Position numbers and translations under genes: made by a program. Of a stretch of 64,000 bases of DNA, positions 12,541-24,359 are shown piece by piece. Origin of the DNA: Onthophagus taurus (Eukaryota; Arthropoda; Insecta; Coleoptera; Scarabaeidae). The DNA lies in the NCBI RefSeq assembly GCF_036711975.1, contig NC_091968.1, forward strand, positions 744,001-808,000, in the 5' to 3' direction. Position 1 is the first letter of the stretch. Each line of letters opens with the position of its first letter. Under the pieces are notes generated by a model, which did not search any database, was not told where the DNA came from, and worked only from the letters and a program-made list of their open reading frames with translations.

Positions 12541-13755
12541 CTACTTTAATAAATGTTCAAAATTTTTCCCTTGAACTTCTAAACATTTTTCGCATCGCAA
12601 GATGACTTGTTGATGGGTAGCCTTTCTCAAAAAATCTGGATTTAAGTTATTGAACGCATTTCGCAGTCTTTCCATACAATTTTCCTGAGTGGTCAATGTC
12701 GTGCTATAAACTTGATTTTTGATAGTACCCCATATAAAGTAATCTAAAACCGACAAATCAGGTGATCTAGGTGGACACAAGAAAGGTCCATTATTAGCAA
12801 TCCATTGGCCATTAAATATATTTTCGAGGAAATTGCTAACTAAATAGCCGTTGTGCGGAGGCGCTCCATCGTGTTGGTAAAAAATTTGTGTTAATTCAAC
12901 CAGAGGTAAATTTTCTAAATAATTAGTATCAAAATTTCGTAAAATGTTTAAATATCTTTCGCCTAGAAAAAAATTAATTGCAGCAATTAAAATTAATTGT
13001 AAATTATTCGTTATACCAATTATTTCTTAATTATTTACCATTTAGATTTTCCTCATAAAAATGCAACGCTACTACTCTATCGTTTCTTATAGCGCAGTAG
13101 ACATTGAATTGCCAGCTTCCTTGAAAATTACTCGTCGTAAATTTGTGAGGATTAGAATCACTCCAATAATGCGAATTATGTCTATTAAACAAACCATTTT
13201 TGGTAAATTTTGCCTCGTCAGACCAAATAATATTGTCCAAAAATTGATTATTTCCATAGTGTTCAGTTAAAATAAATTCACAAAAATTCACTCTTCTTGC
13301 GAAGTCAGTATCTCTTAAATGTTGCACTATGGAAATTGATACTTATGTTTTTTCAAAATTCTGTGGATTGAGCTTTTGGAAAGTCCAGATTCTTTTGAAA
13401 CTTGTCTGAGAGATATTGTCGGATATGCATTGAAATATCCTAAAACAGCGATTTCCACATTTTCATTATCTACAATAGGCTTCTTTTTGAGAACTTTTCC
13501 TTTTACGGAACCATGTGTCTTGAAGTTATAAATTATTTGTTTCAAGGTATTCGGGGATGGTTTCCGTTTTTGCGGATATCGAGCAGCAAATGTATCGCAT
13601 GTTCTTGTTAAAACTTTGTTACATTCTCCATAGATAATAAATAGATTTAGATAATCTTCATTAGTATAATTTAAACGTGCGGGCATAGTGAATTTTATAA
13701 ATGATATTTGTGTTACCTTCATTTGTTTCTCGGTAGTCATGGCCGTCTTTGACAC
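12541..13755 (-). pseudogene. DD41D mariner transposase with a 76-base intron
   Basis: The N-terminal helix-turn-helix part is at 13755-13327 (MPARLNYTNEDYLNLFIIYG...GSVKGK). The catalytic part follows with IIWSDEAKF (first D), FYQHDGAPPHNGY (second D) and RSPDLSVLDYFIWG (third D). There are 41 residues between the second and third aspartates, the spacing of the rosa group. A canonical GT-AG intron at 13038-12963 restores the frame exactly (ENLNG then ERYLNIL). The C-terminus ends at 12541. A small frame break near 13330 separates the two halves, so this copy is probably inactive. An in-frame ATG 23 codons upstream of MPARL exists, but the conserved start is more likely MPARL. Confidence 0.85.
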
Positions 13756-14509
13756 AAAATTGTTTTGAATAATCTTAAGCTATTTAAAACGAAAATTACA
13801 AAGAAACGGCGATAGTTAGATATAAGGATCCTTACATAAAGTTACCTTTATTTTTAATGTAGATTCAGATACAATTAAAAAAATATATGGTTTCCATTTA
13901 ATTTTTTTGAGTTTTTCGCTTTTTCTTATATAAATATTTGGCAGCTTTTTTTGAACACCCTGTATGTAGTAGGACAACATATGAGCTACCAAAAGTTAAG
14001 CTATAGTCTCTTCTTCAAATTCCTTTCATCAGATATAACAAATACTTAACAGTGTTAGCAGAAATACACATAACATACAAGCCTGCATAGGTAATTTTTT
14101 TACATAAATTTGTAAATATTTCAGAAACGGGTAAGAATTTTATATAAGATGTTTAAGTAAAAGTTAATTAAAATCGGACGTAGAATCTAAATATGTAATA
14201 ATATATAGGTGGTTCCATTTAAAATAACGAAGTTGTTGTCTACTTCCGGTATAACCGGAAGTGCGACAATCTTGAAAATATTTTAGGTGAGTTGGGCATA
14301 TCGACATAAGTGCACCTACAAATTTTCAGAAAGATACTACTCATAGTTTCTCCTATATCGATCGACGCAGTTCGTCGTGGGACACCTGTATAGGTATATA
14401 TGAGACAAAGTATTGAAATTCGACCTCTACATTTTGATGGATATACACGTTTTGAGGTCCCCTGAGTTCATATTGATTATTTCCAGAAAATGTCTGTGCG
14501 TATTTATGT

Positions 14510-14536
14510 ACGTACGTACGTATGTATGTGTGTAAA
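14510..14536. repeat. Short TACG/TATG microsatellite
   Basis: The run TGTACGTACGTACGTATG grades into TATGTGTG. It lies in the noncoding right part of the 5.1-15.5 kb transposon. That part (14391-15300) otherwise shows no recognised gene. Confidence 0.7.
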
Positions 14537-15468
14537 CACGATAACTTAAAAACGCAATCAGTTACCGTAATGACATTTGGTATATAGCTTTTAGATAGCA
14601 AATCCTACCTTTTAGATCAAATCCACCAACTGGAAATGGCACTTTACCTGAAGACATTTTCAAACGGTTCATATAAACTTACATTTTTGATATGTATAGC
14701 CTAACATATACTTTCGTATACATCTAATAAATGACAAAAAATTACGATATATTGAATTTCAGCGAAATCGCTTGACCGGAAGTGTCACTTTACCTGAACA
14801 CATACACTTTTATATACGTCTGTAAAATGAGAAAAAAATACCATATATGGAATTTTATCGAAATCGTATGATCGGATCAGTCATTTGTACTTTTTTGTAT
14901 GTAAGTATTTACAATGTTTTGAAGTCACTGCGTTTTTCCAACTACATTAAGAAACCTTTTTTTAACAATCTCTGTAAACGACATTGATAGGGTAAGGGCA
15001 GGCCACTTCAGGTTCTTTATCATTAATTTCGTTTTAGACCATACGTTTGTTGTTATTTGTTATTTATTAATATTTTGTACTGCTTTGAAGTGTTAATAAA
15101 ACATTTTAAAACTTGTAAATAAAACTGGAAAATAAACAGATGTTATTTCAAATATGATGAATTTCTTAGTTTTAGAAGACAATTTCTCAGAGATCAAGAA
15201 AAATATTTAAATGAATAACATAAGATTTTAAGGGGGCAGAGAAATAGTTTTAAATGGCATAATGACTTCTGTGGAGAAAAATTATCTTTTGATGTAAATT
15301 CAGCCTTGAATGTGCTGAAAAATCGTGTTTTTCGCATATTTTAGGTAAGATATCTTGAAAATCTTAGGTGATGAAGCAATTCTGACGTCAGATTCGGATT
15401 CAGGGTATCGAAAATTATTTGGAAGGTATAGTCTGGTCTCTGGTTTAAAAATTTGTCGGCCTGTGTAA

Positions 15469-15995
15469 TTAACAAAAATATATATATTATTATGCTTCAA
15501 AAAATAATTTTGTTGATTGTTTAATATTAATTGTACAAGCCATATTTATTTTTAAATGTGGGAACTCCCGGTTACAATAAAAGTTCCCAAAAGAAAATTT
15601 TTACCATTTATTGTCAATAATAATTCACATAACCTCAATATGACTCAAAGAAAAATAATTACATCACTCACGAGTTAATTAAAATGCTAAAAGGTGTGTT
15701 CTAACCGAACGAACGTCCAAGAAAACGAGTTTTATTTTACGGTATAGTAAACATAGAAGGAGAACGCCTTTAAAACCTTGCCGTTAAGGTTGATTATCCC
15801 ATAACCTCAATCTTTCCTTCATTGAAAAATCGCTGCATTCCACCGTTAGACAAGGTATGTAGACGCGTTATGGCAACCGAGGTTGCGTTTCCTGTCTCGT
15901 TTTTAATAAACGCGGACGCGGAAATTGGAACACTTCAAAATTAATTGTCAAATTCAATCGATATAACCTCAAAATTTTGAATAAAATTCATTGAA
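15469..15995. promoter_or_regulatory. Intergenic region holding the Nudix gene promoter
   Basis: About 530 bases lie between the right end of the large transposon and the Nudix start codon. GC content rises near 15840-15930 (AGACGCGTTATGGCAACC, AACGCGGACGCGG), as for a TATA-less housekeeping promoter. No specific element could be assigned. Confidence 0.35.
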
Positions 15996-17113
15996 ATGCC
16001 GGATACCGTGGAAAGTGATGTGGAAAAACTATTAAAAGGACTTTCTTTGGAAAGTGAAGAAGCTGAAATATGTGATTTTACACTTGAAGAACAAAAAGCT
16101 GCTCTAGAATCGGAAGGTAAAGCTGGAAATATAGATACAAGTTTACAACCGATATTAGGAGAAACAGTGACCTATATTGTTGCTGGTGTTTTTATTAATG
16201 AAGATGGTGAAGTTTTAATGATGCAGGAAGCGAAACAATCTTGTGCGGGAAAATGGTATGTACAAAAAATTAAAATTTGAGTTATTTAACAAGTTTTTTT
16301 TAAAGGTATTTACCAGCTGGGAGAATGGAAAAAGGTGAAACAATAATTGAGGCGATGTCTAGAGAAGTTCTTGAAGAAACTGGTTTAAATGTAAAACCTA
16401 CAACATTGCTTATGGTTGAATTCGCTAAAAGATCTTGGTTCCGATTTGTTCTTACTGGTGTTGTTATAGGAGGCACGTTAAAAACCCCCGCTCAAGCTGA
16501 TAAAGAATCACTCCAAGCTAAATGGATTTTAAATCTCGAAGAATTAACATTAAGAGCGAGCGATATTTTACATTTAATTGATCGAGCAAAAAGTTATCAT
16601 CTCGCTAAAAAGCAACGAGACAAAACTTGGCATTCGGATATTTTACCAGGACTTCGCTCACACACCAAATTACTTTTAAGAACAGTTATTGTTATTAAAA
16701 AACGATCAACAAACAAAGTCCACGTTTTAATGAGCGAACGAAATTCTTGGCATATCCCCGTCTGCGAAATCAATCCAGGGAAATCATTCCATTCGGTTTT
16801 AAGAAACTTTATGATTGAGCTTTTTGGGGCTGATGTTCCACAACATAGACCACATGGAATATTATCTGTAATTATGTGATTTTGTTGTTTTTTTGCAGTT
16901 CTAAGGTAATTTTTTTTTTAGGTTGAGCATAATTCGAATAATAATTGCGATGGGTTATGTTTAACTATTTTAATCGCTTTTAAGCCACCTTTAGAAGAAG
17001 TTCCCATTATTGGGAAATGTATTTGGCATGAAACATCAAAGGAGCTTGGTCAACAACTTCTCATTAGGGTTGCTTCCAGAAATTCAACATTCCCTATTCA
17101 TGTTATTTGTTAA
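15996..17113 (+). CDS. Nudt18: NUDT18-like Nudix hydrolase, three exons
   Basis: Exons are 15996-16255, 16306-16867 and 16922-17113, joined by GT-AG introns of 50 and 54 bases. The product is 337 residues; human NUDT18 is about 320. The Nudix box is complete at residues 92-114 (GRMEKGETIIEAMSREVLEETGL), with the metal-binding REVLEE core intact. The preceding strand is VTYIVAGVFINEDGEVLMMQ. The C-terminal region has HIPVCEINPGKSFHSVL and CIWHETSKELGQQLL. NUDT18/MTH3 hydrolyses oxidised guanine nucleoside diphosphates such as 8-oxo-dGDP to the monophosphate, cleaning the nucleotide pool; that role is taken from the family. An alternative third-exon acceptor (TTTTTTTGCAG near 16899) would break the frame, so the later AG was chosen. 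The gene looks intact. Confidence 0.88.
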
Positions 17114-17249
17114 AATATTTTTGATATTATGTAATTATTTTTTTTATTAACTTTGTACAGATTTATTATTTATTTATTGAGTAAAATGAACGGTAATGGT
17201 TTTGTTATTTTGAAATAATATATATTATGCAACCAACATAACTTTGCAA

Positions 17250-17420
17250 AAATTCAAGAATCATCATGTGGCTTAAAAATCGACGATTTTTTTTTTAATC
17301 AATGTAAAATGACCCAAAAATACGTTAAAAATAAAAAGAAAGTACGGAAAAGTGTAGAACATATCGAAAAATCACATTAAAATTTTGATGTGACGTCACA
17401 CAGAAGCGAATTAGTTAAAA
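17250..17420 (+). repeat. Dispersed repeat, copy 1
   Basis: A segment with TCATCATGTGGCTTAAAAAT, CGACGATTTTTTTT, a block beginning CAATGTAAAATGACCC and TGACGTCAC. Related copies occur at 31080-31215 (plus) and 38335-38450 (inverted). It is noncoding; the overlapping 63-codon frame at 17390 is not credible. Confidence 0.65.
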
Positions 17421-17562
17421 ATCTTGGCCAAAAAGATATTTTTGTCAATTTTTTACTTCAAAATTGGTGGAAATTAAAAAATATCTATACAATTAACAAG
17501 GATAAAGTATTTTATGATATACTGCTATTTTACTTAATCGTATCTACCTATATTTTTATATA

Positions 17563-18777
17563 CAGGATGGTCCGTTACTAATGAAACAGAGGAACAGGAA
17601 ATTCCTTACATTAAATTGTCACGATTTAACCCAATTTATGTTAGTCCAATTGTTAATAATAACGAAAATATAGATGATTAAAGGAATACGTTATCTTCAC
17701 TTTTCTTTAATAATTTCGTTTTCTTTTACATGGCCATGAAAATTGGTATATTACCATTTTTTAAGACGATAAATAATAATTTGGTATTAGTTTTGATTTA
17801 TAGTTCAGATGGCGCTGCCTGCCTTAAGAAACCCCTTTCAAGTAGACATATCTTTTTCATCGTTAAAATTTTTGCAACTCACACAACTTAAAACAGTTTT
17901 TCAGACATTTTTACATAAGTTTGGTATACTTACCAATCTTCTCTAAAGTTCTCTGTTTCCAAGATAATCACTGTTTAAGGGCACTTTGCAAAATTTAATT
18001 ATGCTCAGTAAACATTAGTTATGGTTAAAAATGATTTTATTTGGTCAAACTGGGAAGTTAAGTTATATGTTTTACAAGTTCCTCTTTTTGAACAGTATAT
18101 CGCTTAAGTGTTTTCCTTCGTTATCAATGCATTGCCGAATGCGAGTTCGGAAGTTCGCCATTACTGAGGAATACGAGCAACCTCTTCTTGAATCGTTTGT
18201 CGTAGGGCTGGTAGAGTCCTCGGATGATGTTTGTAAACTTCAGTCTTAAGAAACCCCCATACAAAAAAAATCACAGGGAATAAGGTCTGGAGATCGTACT
18301 GGCTAGTGGATGTTCGCGCAAAGACATGAAGCGTTCTGGAAACAGCTGTCTCAGTTCTTGAAGAGATCTCCTTGTGTGAGCAGTGACCCCGTCCTGCTAA
18401 AGCCACACATCCTGTTGAATCTGTATCGCATTGAATAGTGGTGCCATAAAAGTTTGAAGCATTTGAATATATCGATCCGAGTGAACAGTCACTGCCACTC
18501 CTCCTTCTTCAAAAAAGTACCGGCCGATGATCCCGACACTGTTTATCACTCACCACACGGTAACACGTCTATGCAGTTTCGTTAATTTGTACCATCTGTT
18601 TTTTATTCAACCTTCAAATTAGGGAGGGAGTTTCGCCGCAGCCTGTATAAACTTTACCCATCTGTATCTTCGTTATTATTAACAAGTGGACTAAGATAAA
18701 TTGGGTTAAATCGTAATGATTTAATGTAAGGAATTCACTATTGCTCTGTGTCCATCATTAGTAACGGACCATCCCTG
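17563..18777 (-). mobile_element. Decayed mariner-like element with ~100-base inverted repeats
   Basis: The ends are CAGGATGGTCCGTTACTAATG at 17563 and its inverse ending at 18777, flanked by TA. Inverted similarity continues for about 100 bases (AACCCAATTTATGTTAG and its complement). On the minus strand, pieces of the C-terminal transposase are visible at 18060-18440 (HTRRSLQELRQLFP-like, FFVWGFLK, VYKHHPRTLPALRQTIQEEV). The N-terminal half is missing, and the frames are interrupted several times. Confidence 0.8.
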
Positions 18778-19690
18778 TATAAGACTTATGGTTAATAATT
18801 TTCAAGAAAAAATCTTGCAAATAATAAATTGAATTGACACAATAACAACTTTTAATATTTTACCGAAAACTCAGTGTGTCAAGTCAATTTTTTAATTTCT
18901 TTCTAAAATTATTAACTTTAGAACGCTAACATCTCATACTAAAATTAATTAGTGTTTCAGAAAATAAATTGTAATTTTGTTTAGAAACTTTTTTGTGGAC
19001 ACCTATATTATATCAATTTAATGGTGAAAAAGTATCCCTTTATGTTTATTTTCTAACTGCAAATGCGCTCCTCAAACAAACAGCACATAACAGAATTATG
19101 ATTTTTTTCCGAACTTTATACACAACTATAATAAAAATTTATTTTAAGGTAAAACCGCAAAATACCGCAAGAATTTCTAGCAAAATCTACAATCGTAGGC
19201 CTTATACTACAACACGTATACAATATTACTTTTGAACAATGTTAAACAATTTTTTTTTGCCCATCTGAATATCGTAAAACAAATTATTTTCTCAATTTGA
19301 ACATATGATGTAATCAAACAATATTACAAAAAAAACTAATAACCGAATTGTTGCTTTCTGTATATTATACAATTCTACTTACCGCTAGCAATAGGTTCTA
19401 TGATAAATTTTCGAAATACATAAAAAAAGTGTGAAGGAAAAAATTAATTAAAAACCATAATTTTTACCGACGTTTTATCTAGGTGATAACTGTTTACTAA
19501 ACAATCAATTGACAACTAAAATATTTTGGCGGCGATTGTTACAATAATTATAAAGAAGGTGTTTCAAGGCACCTTGGGGTTTACTTAATCAAATAGCAAT
19601 AATTGCATTTTCAATCTTATTCCTTAAATTTTTCCAATTTTGGCCAAAATTTTTAAAACATTCGCCTGTGTGCGTCATAAGCAATGTCAA
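18778..19690. other. AT-rich stretch with no recognised feature
   Basis: No gene or repeat family was recognised. An 80-codon frame at 18993-19235 has no domain or coding bias. Confidence 0.5.
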
Positions 19691-19699
19691 CCATGCATT

Positions 19700-20590
19700 T
19701 AAAACTAGAAATATTCAGGTTTAGCCGTCTTAAGAGACGCCTGGCTAAACCCGAATGTTTCTGGTTCTAGGTCTAGTGTTAGTTCTACTTTTCTTTTAAT
19801 AAAAATATACCACAATCTAACGCTAAATACATTTAAACTTAGAACTAACACTAGAACTCGAAGCATTCGGGTTTAGCCGCACGTTTCTCAAGACGGCTAA
19901 ACCCGAATGATTCTAGTTCTAGGTCTTGTGTTAGTTCTAGTGCAAAACTAACACTAGACCGAAAACTAGAAACATTCGGGTTTAGCCGCACGTCTCTAAA
20001 GACGGCTAAACCCGAATGATTCTAGTTCTAGGTATAGTGTTAGTTCTAGTTTTACACTTGCGCTGTCACTAGAACTAACATTAGTCCTAGAACTAGAAAC
20101 ATTTGGGTTTAGCCGTACGTTTCTCAAGACGGCTAAACCCGAATGATTCTAGTTCTTTGTCTAGTGGTGAATAACAATTAAAACTAGAACTAACACTAAA
20201 CCTAGAAGTATAAAGTTTCGTGTTTAGCCGTGCGTCTTCAGACCTAGTTCTACACTAGCACTGTATAGAACTAACACTACACCTAGAACTAGAATCATTG
20301 GGGTTCAGCCGCACGTCTCTAAAGACGACTGAACCCGAATGATTCTAGTTGTAGGTATAGTGTTAGTTCTAGATTTACACTTGCACTGTCACTAGAAGTA
20401 GAATCATTTGGGTTCTGCCGCACGTCTCTAAAGACGGCTATACTCGAATGATTCTAGTTCTTGGTCTAGCGCCGAATAACATTTAAAACTAGAACTAACA
20501 CTAGACCTACAACTAGAAACATTCGAGTTTAGTCGCACGTCTCTCTTCGGGCTAAACCCGAATGATTTTAGGTCTTGTGTTAATTCTAGT
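19700..20590. repeat. Palindromic hairpin repeat array (cluster 1)
   Basis: About eight hairpin units follow one another. Each has arms like CATTCGGGTTTAGCCG on either side of a short loop (TCTCAAGACG or TCTAAAGACG). Units are joined by a second palindrome built from CTAGAACTAACACTAG and CTAGTTCTAGGTCTAG. Units differ by scattered substitutions. The array ends where pogo-type transposase sequence begins. No protein is encoded. Confidence 0.9.
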
Positions 20591-20722
20591 GATAGTTGAG
20601 TGAAAAATTCTTGGCAATCCGCGGTTGGTTTTGAAAAATTCAATAGGCGACATAACTTGCATAACATTAGAATGAAACTGCTGAAATACGATCCACAACA
20701 AATTTTTAATGTAGATGAAACG

Positions 20723-21632
20723 TAGGTTTACCATAATCATAAATCTGCAAACCGGTACAGGCGTGGAAACGAAAAAAAACCTTAGGCTAGTATTAAAAAA
20801 TATTTTATTAAAACAACGTTAAATTAATTATTTAAATTTTACCCTTATACCATTATGAATTATACCATTCATATTTTTCGCTTGAATGAACTTTTTTTAA
20901 GATTTTATTATTATTTTTAATTTTTTCATAAAAATCGCTACAAGTAATTGAAAAGTTAAATTTACAGTATAATAACGCTCGTACTGTAGCCTCTAACATA
21001 CGGCCTCGATCATCCGACCAACAATTCTTCATTATCGAGAAAACACGCTCTATAGGTGCGGACGTTCCTGGTAGACACAAAATGTATTGCAACATTTTGA
21101 CTAAATTAGGTGCATCAACATGTTGTGCCTGAAAATGTTTGAATGATTGAACCCATTTGTCAACATACTCAATTTGGGCTGTTGTTGTACTCCACTCTTC
21201 GTTATGTGACGCAAAAAATGCTTTACCAAGCAACACCTCGTCGAAGAGATCATCAGTATTAATTTTCTGATGATCATTTGCACGGTGTATTGCATTAATA
21301 GTTTCAGCAGATCGTTCAATCTCATCTCATTTCAATACGTGTTGTAATCCAACCCATGCAAAAATATCGGCACCACCAAAACTGTCTTCCCACAATTCAA
21401 TGTATGAAAGCCATCTTCTATAAAAAGCAGTTACTTCCGTCATAAATTTATTGACATCTTGGCTACCATCAAGTTTTCGCAGCAATAGTTTTGCTCCTAA
21501 CGGGACAAACTAAAACTCTCATTATTGTTCGAGGTTTACATCATCGTTAACCGGGACAAAATACTCAACCGGCCGGGACGATTGTCCGAAATCGGGACAA
21601 TCCCGGTCAAACCGGGACGTATGGTAACCCTA
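20723..21632 (-). mobile_element. Internally deleted hAT inserted in the pogo transposase
   Basis: The ends TAGGTTTACCATA at 20723 and, inverted, TAGGGTTACCATA at 21632 form short terminal repeats. The flanking 8-mers ATGAAACG (20715-20722) and GTGAAACG (21633-21640) match at 7 of 8 bases, a decayed hAT target duplication. The minus strand keeps only the C-terminal dimerisation domain at 21236-20853 (CLPGTSAPIERVFSIMKNCW). The right end carries a GC-rich subterminal block with repeated CCGGGAC motifs (21540-21620). Confidence 0.85.
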
Positions 21633-22386
21633 GTGAAACGGTCCTATACTGGAAAAGAATGCCTGATAGAACATTTATTTCTAAGAACGAAACAGCTATG
21701 CCGGGATTTAAGGTATTCAAGGAAGGATTAACGTTGCTGCTTGTCGAAAATGCGGCTGAAGATTTTAAGCTCAAACCATTCTTAATATATACATCCGAAA
21801 ATCCAAGAGTTCTCAAAGGAATAGATAAGACTAGATTACCTGTTGTTTGGAGATCCAACAAAAAAGCTTGGATGTCAAAAAGCCTTTTTCAAGATTGGTT
21901 TAATAACCACTTTTGTGTTGAAGTGAAAGAATACCTTCGGAAGAACAATTTGGGTTAACTGCTTCTCTTGGATAACGCTGCCGGACATCTCACCAATATA
22001 TTGGACCTGTCTGAAGATGTGCAAATTGAATACTTACCTAAAAATACAACTACCCTCATTCAGCCAATGGATCAAGGAGTAGTAGCAATATTCAAAACCG
22101 ATAGCATATTATCAATTAATGAGTTTTGGGGCACTTCAATATGCTGTTGTAGACAATATTGGCGAATCATGGGATGAGATGAAATCAACATTAAACCGCG
22201 CATGGAAAAAATATTTGCACGATTGTGTTAGTCCTTCCAGAAATTAGACGAAACATTAAGGTTAGCAAAAGAAGTTGGTTGAAGATAATGTCGTGAATTT
22301 GTTAGATGCTGATCGCCAGCCACTTTCGAATGAATTGAACTTGCAGAGAACGAAATACATATTTAGGCTGAAGAAGAAATAATTGA

Positions 22387-23762
22387 CATCACAACCTCAC
22401 AATTGCGCTAACTCTTCAATTTCTTCTGCTTGTGCAATCAAATGTGGTGTTCCTCAGGGCAGTGTATTGGGTCCGTTACTTTTTTCTTTGTTCGTTAATA
22501 GTGTTACTAATTATATCTCGTGTAATTATCATTTGTATGCCGACGACCTGCAGATATATACTACTACTACTGTTGCTGAATTTCCGGCAGCTATTGTGCG
22601 ACTTAATAACGATCTATCTAACGTCTTGAACTGGTCTCGGAGATACGGACTTAAGTTGAACTCAGTTAAAACGCAAGCTATTGTGTTTGGAACTCGTCAA
22701 TTACTTGGTAAGATTAATCCATCTGCCTGCAGTGATCTGATGCTGGATGGTAATGTCATACGGTTTTCTAACACAGTTAAATATCTTGGAGTCCTTATGG
22801 ATTCTGCACTGTCTTGGAAACCGCAAATTCAACATGTTTGCAGAAAAGTCTATGCTTGCTTCCACTCTTTAAAAAGACTTCGCTGCTCTCTTCCTCCTGT
22901 GGTGCGTCGTAATCTTTGTTACTCTCTTATATTTCCTGACTTCAACTATGCGGACGCGGTTTATCCCGATCTCTCGGTGACTCTTCTGAGTAAATTATCT
23001 CAATAATCCGGTTCATATTTGACCTAAATAGATTTGAGCATGTAACGCCGTATCGCAATTACATTCAGATGTTAACCTGTGAGAGACGTAGATCCTTTCG
23101 TTTATTAACCATTTTATTTAAAATCCTTCATAACTGCACCCCAAAGTACTTATCAGATAGGTTCCAGCAATTATCAACTCATGAGCTTGCTACTCGTTCA
23201 CGTTCTGATACTATTCTTACATTTCCCGTTCATAGCACTGAAATTTATCATAGATCAGTTACAGTACAGTCGATTGCGCTGTGGAATGGACTGCCTTCTG
23301 AAATTCGTAATATTTCTAGAATTACTAATTTTAGACATGTTTTAAAGAGCCACTTGCTTGCCCTTCAACTGGCTGTTTCCTGATTCTTTGTTCTTTGTCT
23401 TTCTCTTTTTTTCCTCACTTCAACTGCTGTCACTTGTTGGCAACTGATATCCGGCAGATTCTTTTAGTTTCTTTTAGTCGCTCTCTATCTCTCTTTTTGT
23501 GTCTTTTCTTTATTTTTCTCTTTGTTTTTCTTTTCTTGCTTAATCTTATTTGGTGATGTTAATAATATCTAATTGTCACTACTTGCCATATTCAGCAAAT
23601 ACTATTTTTATTTTTGTTTGTTCTGTTGGGTCATTTGGCAGAAATCGCTTGTGCGATAAAATGATCCATTTGCTGATACTGTTTAAGTTAAGTGTATCTT
23701 ATGTAATTTTGTATTTTTGTCTGTGGCAATAAATGATAAATAAATAAAAATAAATAAATTGA
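22387..23762 (+). mobile_element. 5'-truncated LINE (CR1/Jockey-group reverse transcriptase)
   Basis: The frame at 22383-23006 contains KCGVPQGSVLGPLLFSLFVN, the catalytic YADD in HLYADDLQIY, and KYLGVLMDSALSWKPQI. After a stop, 23069-23383 continues with ERRRSFRLLTILFKI, SFR-type ALWNGLPSEIR and a terminal FRHVLKSHLL. This order is the C-terminal half of a CR1/Jockey-type ORF2. The 3' end has a short A-rich tail of ATAAATAAA repeats at 23728-23760. Possible target duplications are AAATAATTGA on the left and AAATAAATTGA on the right. The endonuclease and first ORF are missing, as usual for truncated insertions. Confidence 0.85.
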
Positions 23763-24359
23763 ATTTAAAAAAGTTATCCTTCTTCAAAATGATCTCAATA
23801 AAGAACGCAGCGTCAACGATTTTCGTGGTATTACCGCAGTTGTAAACTGCTACGAGGAGTTGAAAAAAGAAAAGGAAAGGGATGCAAAACAAAAAACTTT
23901 GGACAAAGTTTCAATGTTGGTCTACAAAATGAGAAACAACGGAAACTGAGAAACTACGCAATTTCTCCGAACGAAAATAATTTTATTTTACGGTTTTTAT
24001 CAGATTCGTACTTAGTTTTTAGATTATTAATTATCGTTATTAAAATCTAAAAAAAGTTATAACTTGTGATGTAAATTTAGTTGCCTATACTACTAAATAC
24101 TTAATAAATCTAGTATAGAAGATTCATTTTAACCTGAATAAAAAGCCTTTAAGAATCAATTGTGTTTTCTCATCACCCCATTTTGATTATTCTATAGTTA
24201 GTTTTCGAGGTCACAGAGAAATGACAGAAGACTTATTTTGACGTTTATCAAAATTCTCTCAATAAAAAAGTTGTACTCTTTATTACCACATCGTATTATT
24301 ATGATTATTATTTGGGCACGTCATGAGAGATCCTCTGACATCGTGTGTTCCTGATTATT

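Larger units (their letters stand above)
11569..14388 (-). mobile_element. DD41D (rosa-type) mariner with very long inverted arms
   Basis: The termini are CAGGGTGTCCCACGA at 11569 and its inverse ending at 14388, with TA on both sides (11567-11568 and 14389-14390). The element is 2,820 bases, about twice the usual mariner length, because both ends are inverted copies of ~870 bases: 11569-12443 and 13535-14388. Each arm contains the start of the transposase gene. It sits inside the 5.1-15.5 kb transposon, downstream of that element's gene. Confidence 0.9.
5100..15465 (+). mobile_element. TIR transposon of an unnamed arthropod family, with two nested insertions
   Basis: The outer ends read CACAGGCCGACAAA at 5100 and its inverse at 15465, flanked by TAA on both sides (5097-5099 and 15466-15468). 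Ignoring the hAT at 5138-9155, the two termini align as imperfect inverted repeats over roughly 150 bases, including GCTTCATCAC and ATATCTTA blocks. The interior carries a decayed plus-strand gene at 9890-11382 of a family usually annotated only as uncharacterized protein. Without the hAT and mariner insertions the element is about 3.5 kb. The 3-base TAA duplication is inferred from these two ends alone. Confidence 0.7.
20600..23950 (+). mobile_element. Pogo/Tigger-type transposon, split by a hAT and a LINE
   Basis: The left piece at 20610-20722 reads GFEKFNRRHNLHNIRMK then KYDPQQIFNVDET. Right pieces at 21635-22180 read LYWKRMPDRTFISKNETAMP, KLKPFLIYTSENPRVLKGID, NKKAWMSKSLFQDWFNNHF, LLLLDNAAGH and NTTTLIQPMDQGV. 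These are the three acidic blocks of a pogo/Tigger DDE transposase in order. A tail (SVNDFRGITAVVNCYEELKK) continues at 23790-23950, after the LINE. Several stops and shifts are present, the terminal repeats were not found, and its left side runs into the palindromic array. Confidence 0.75.
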
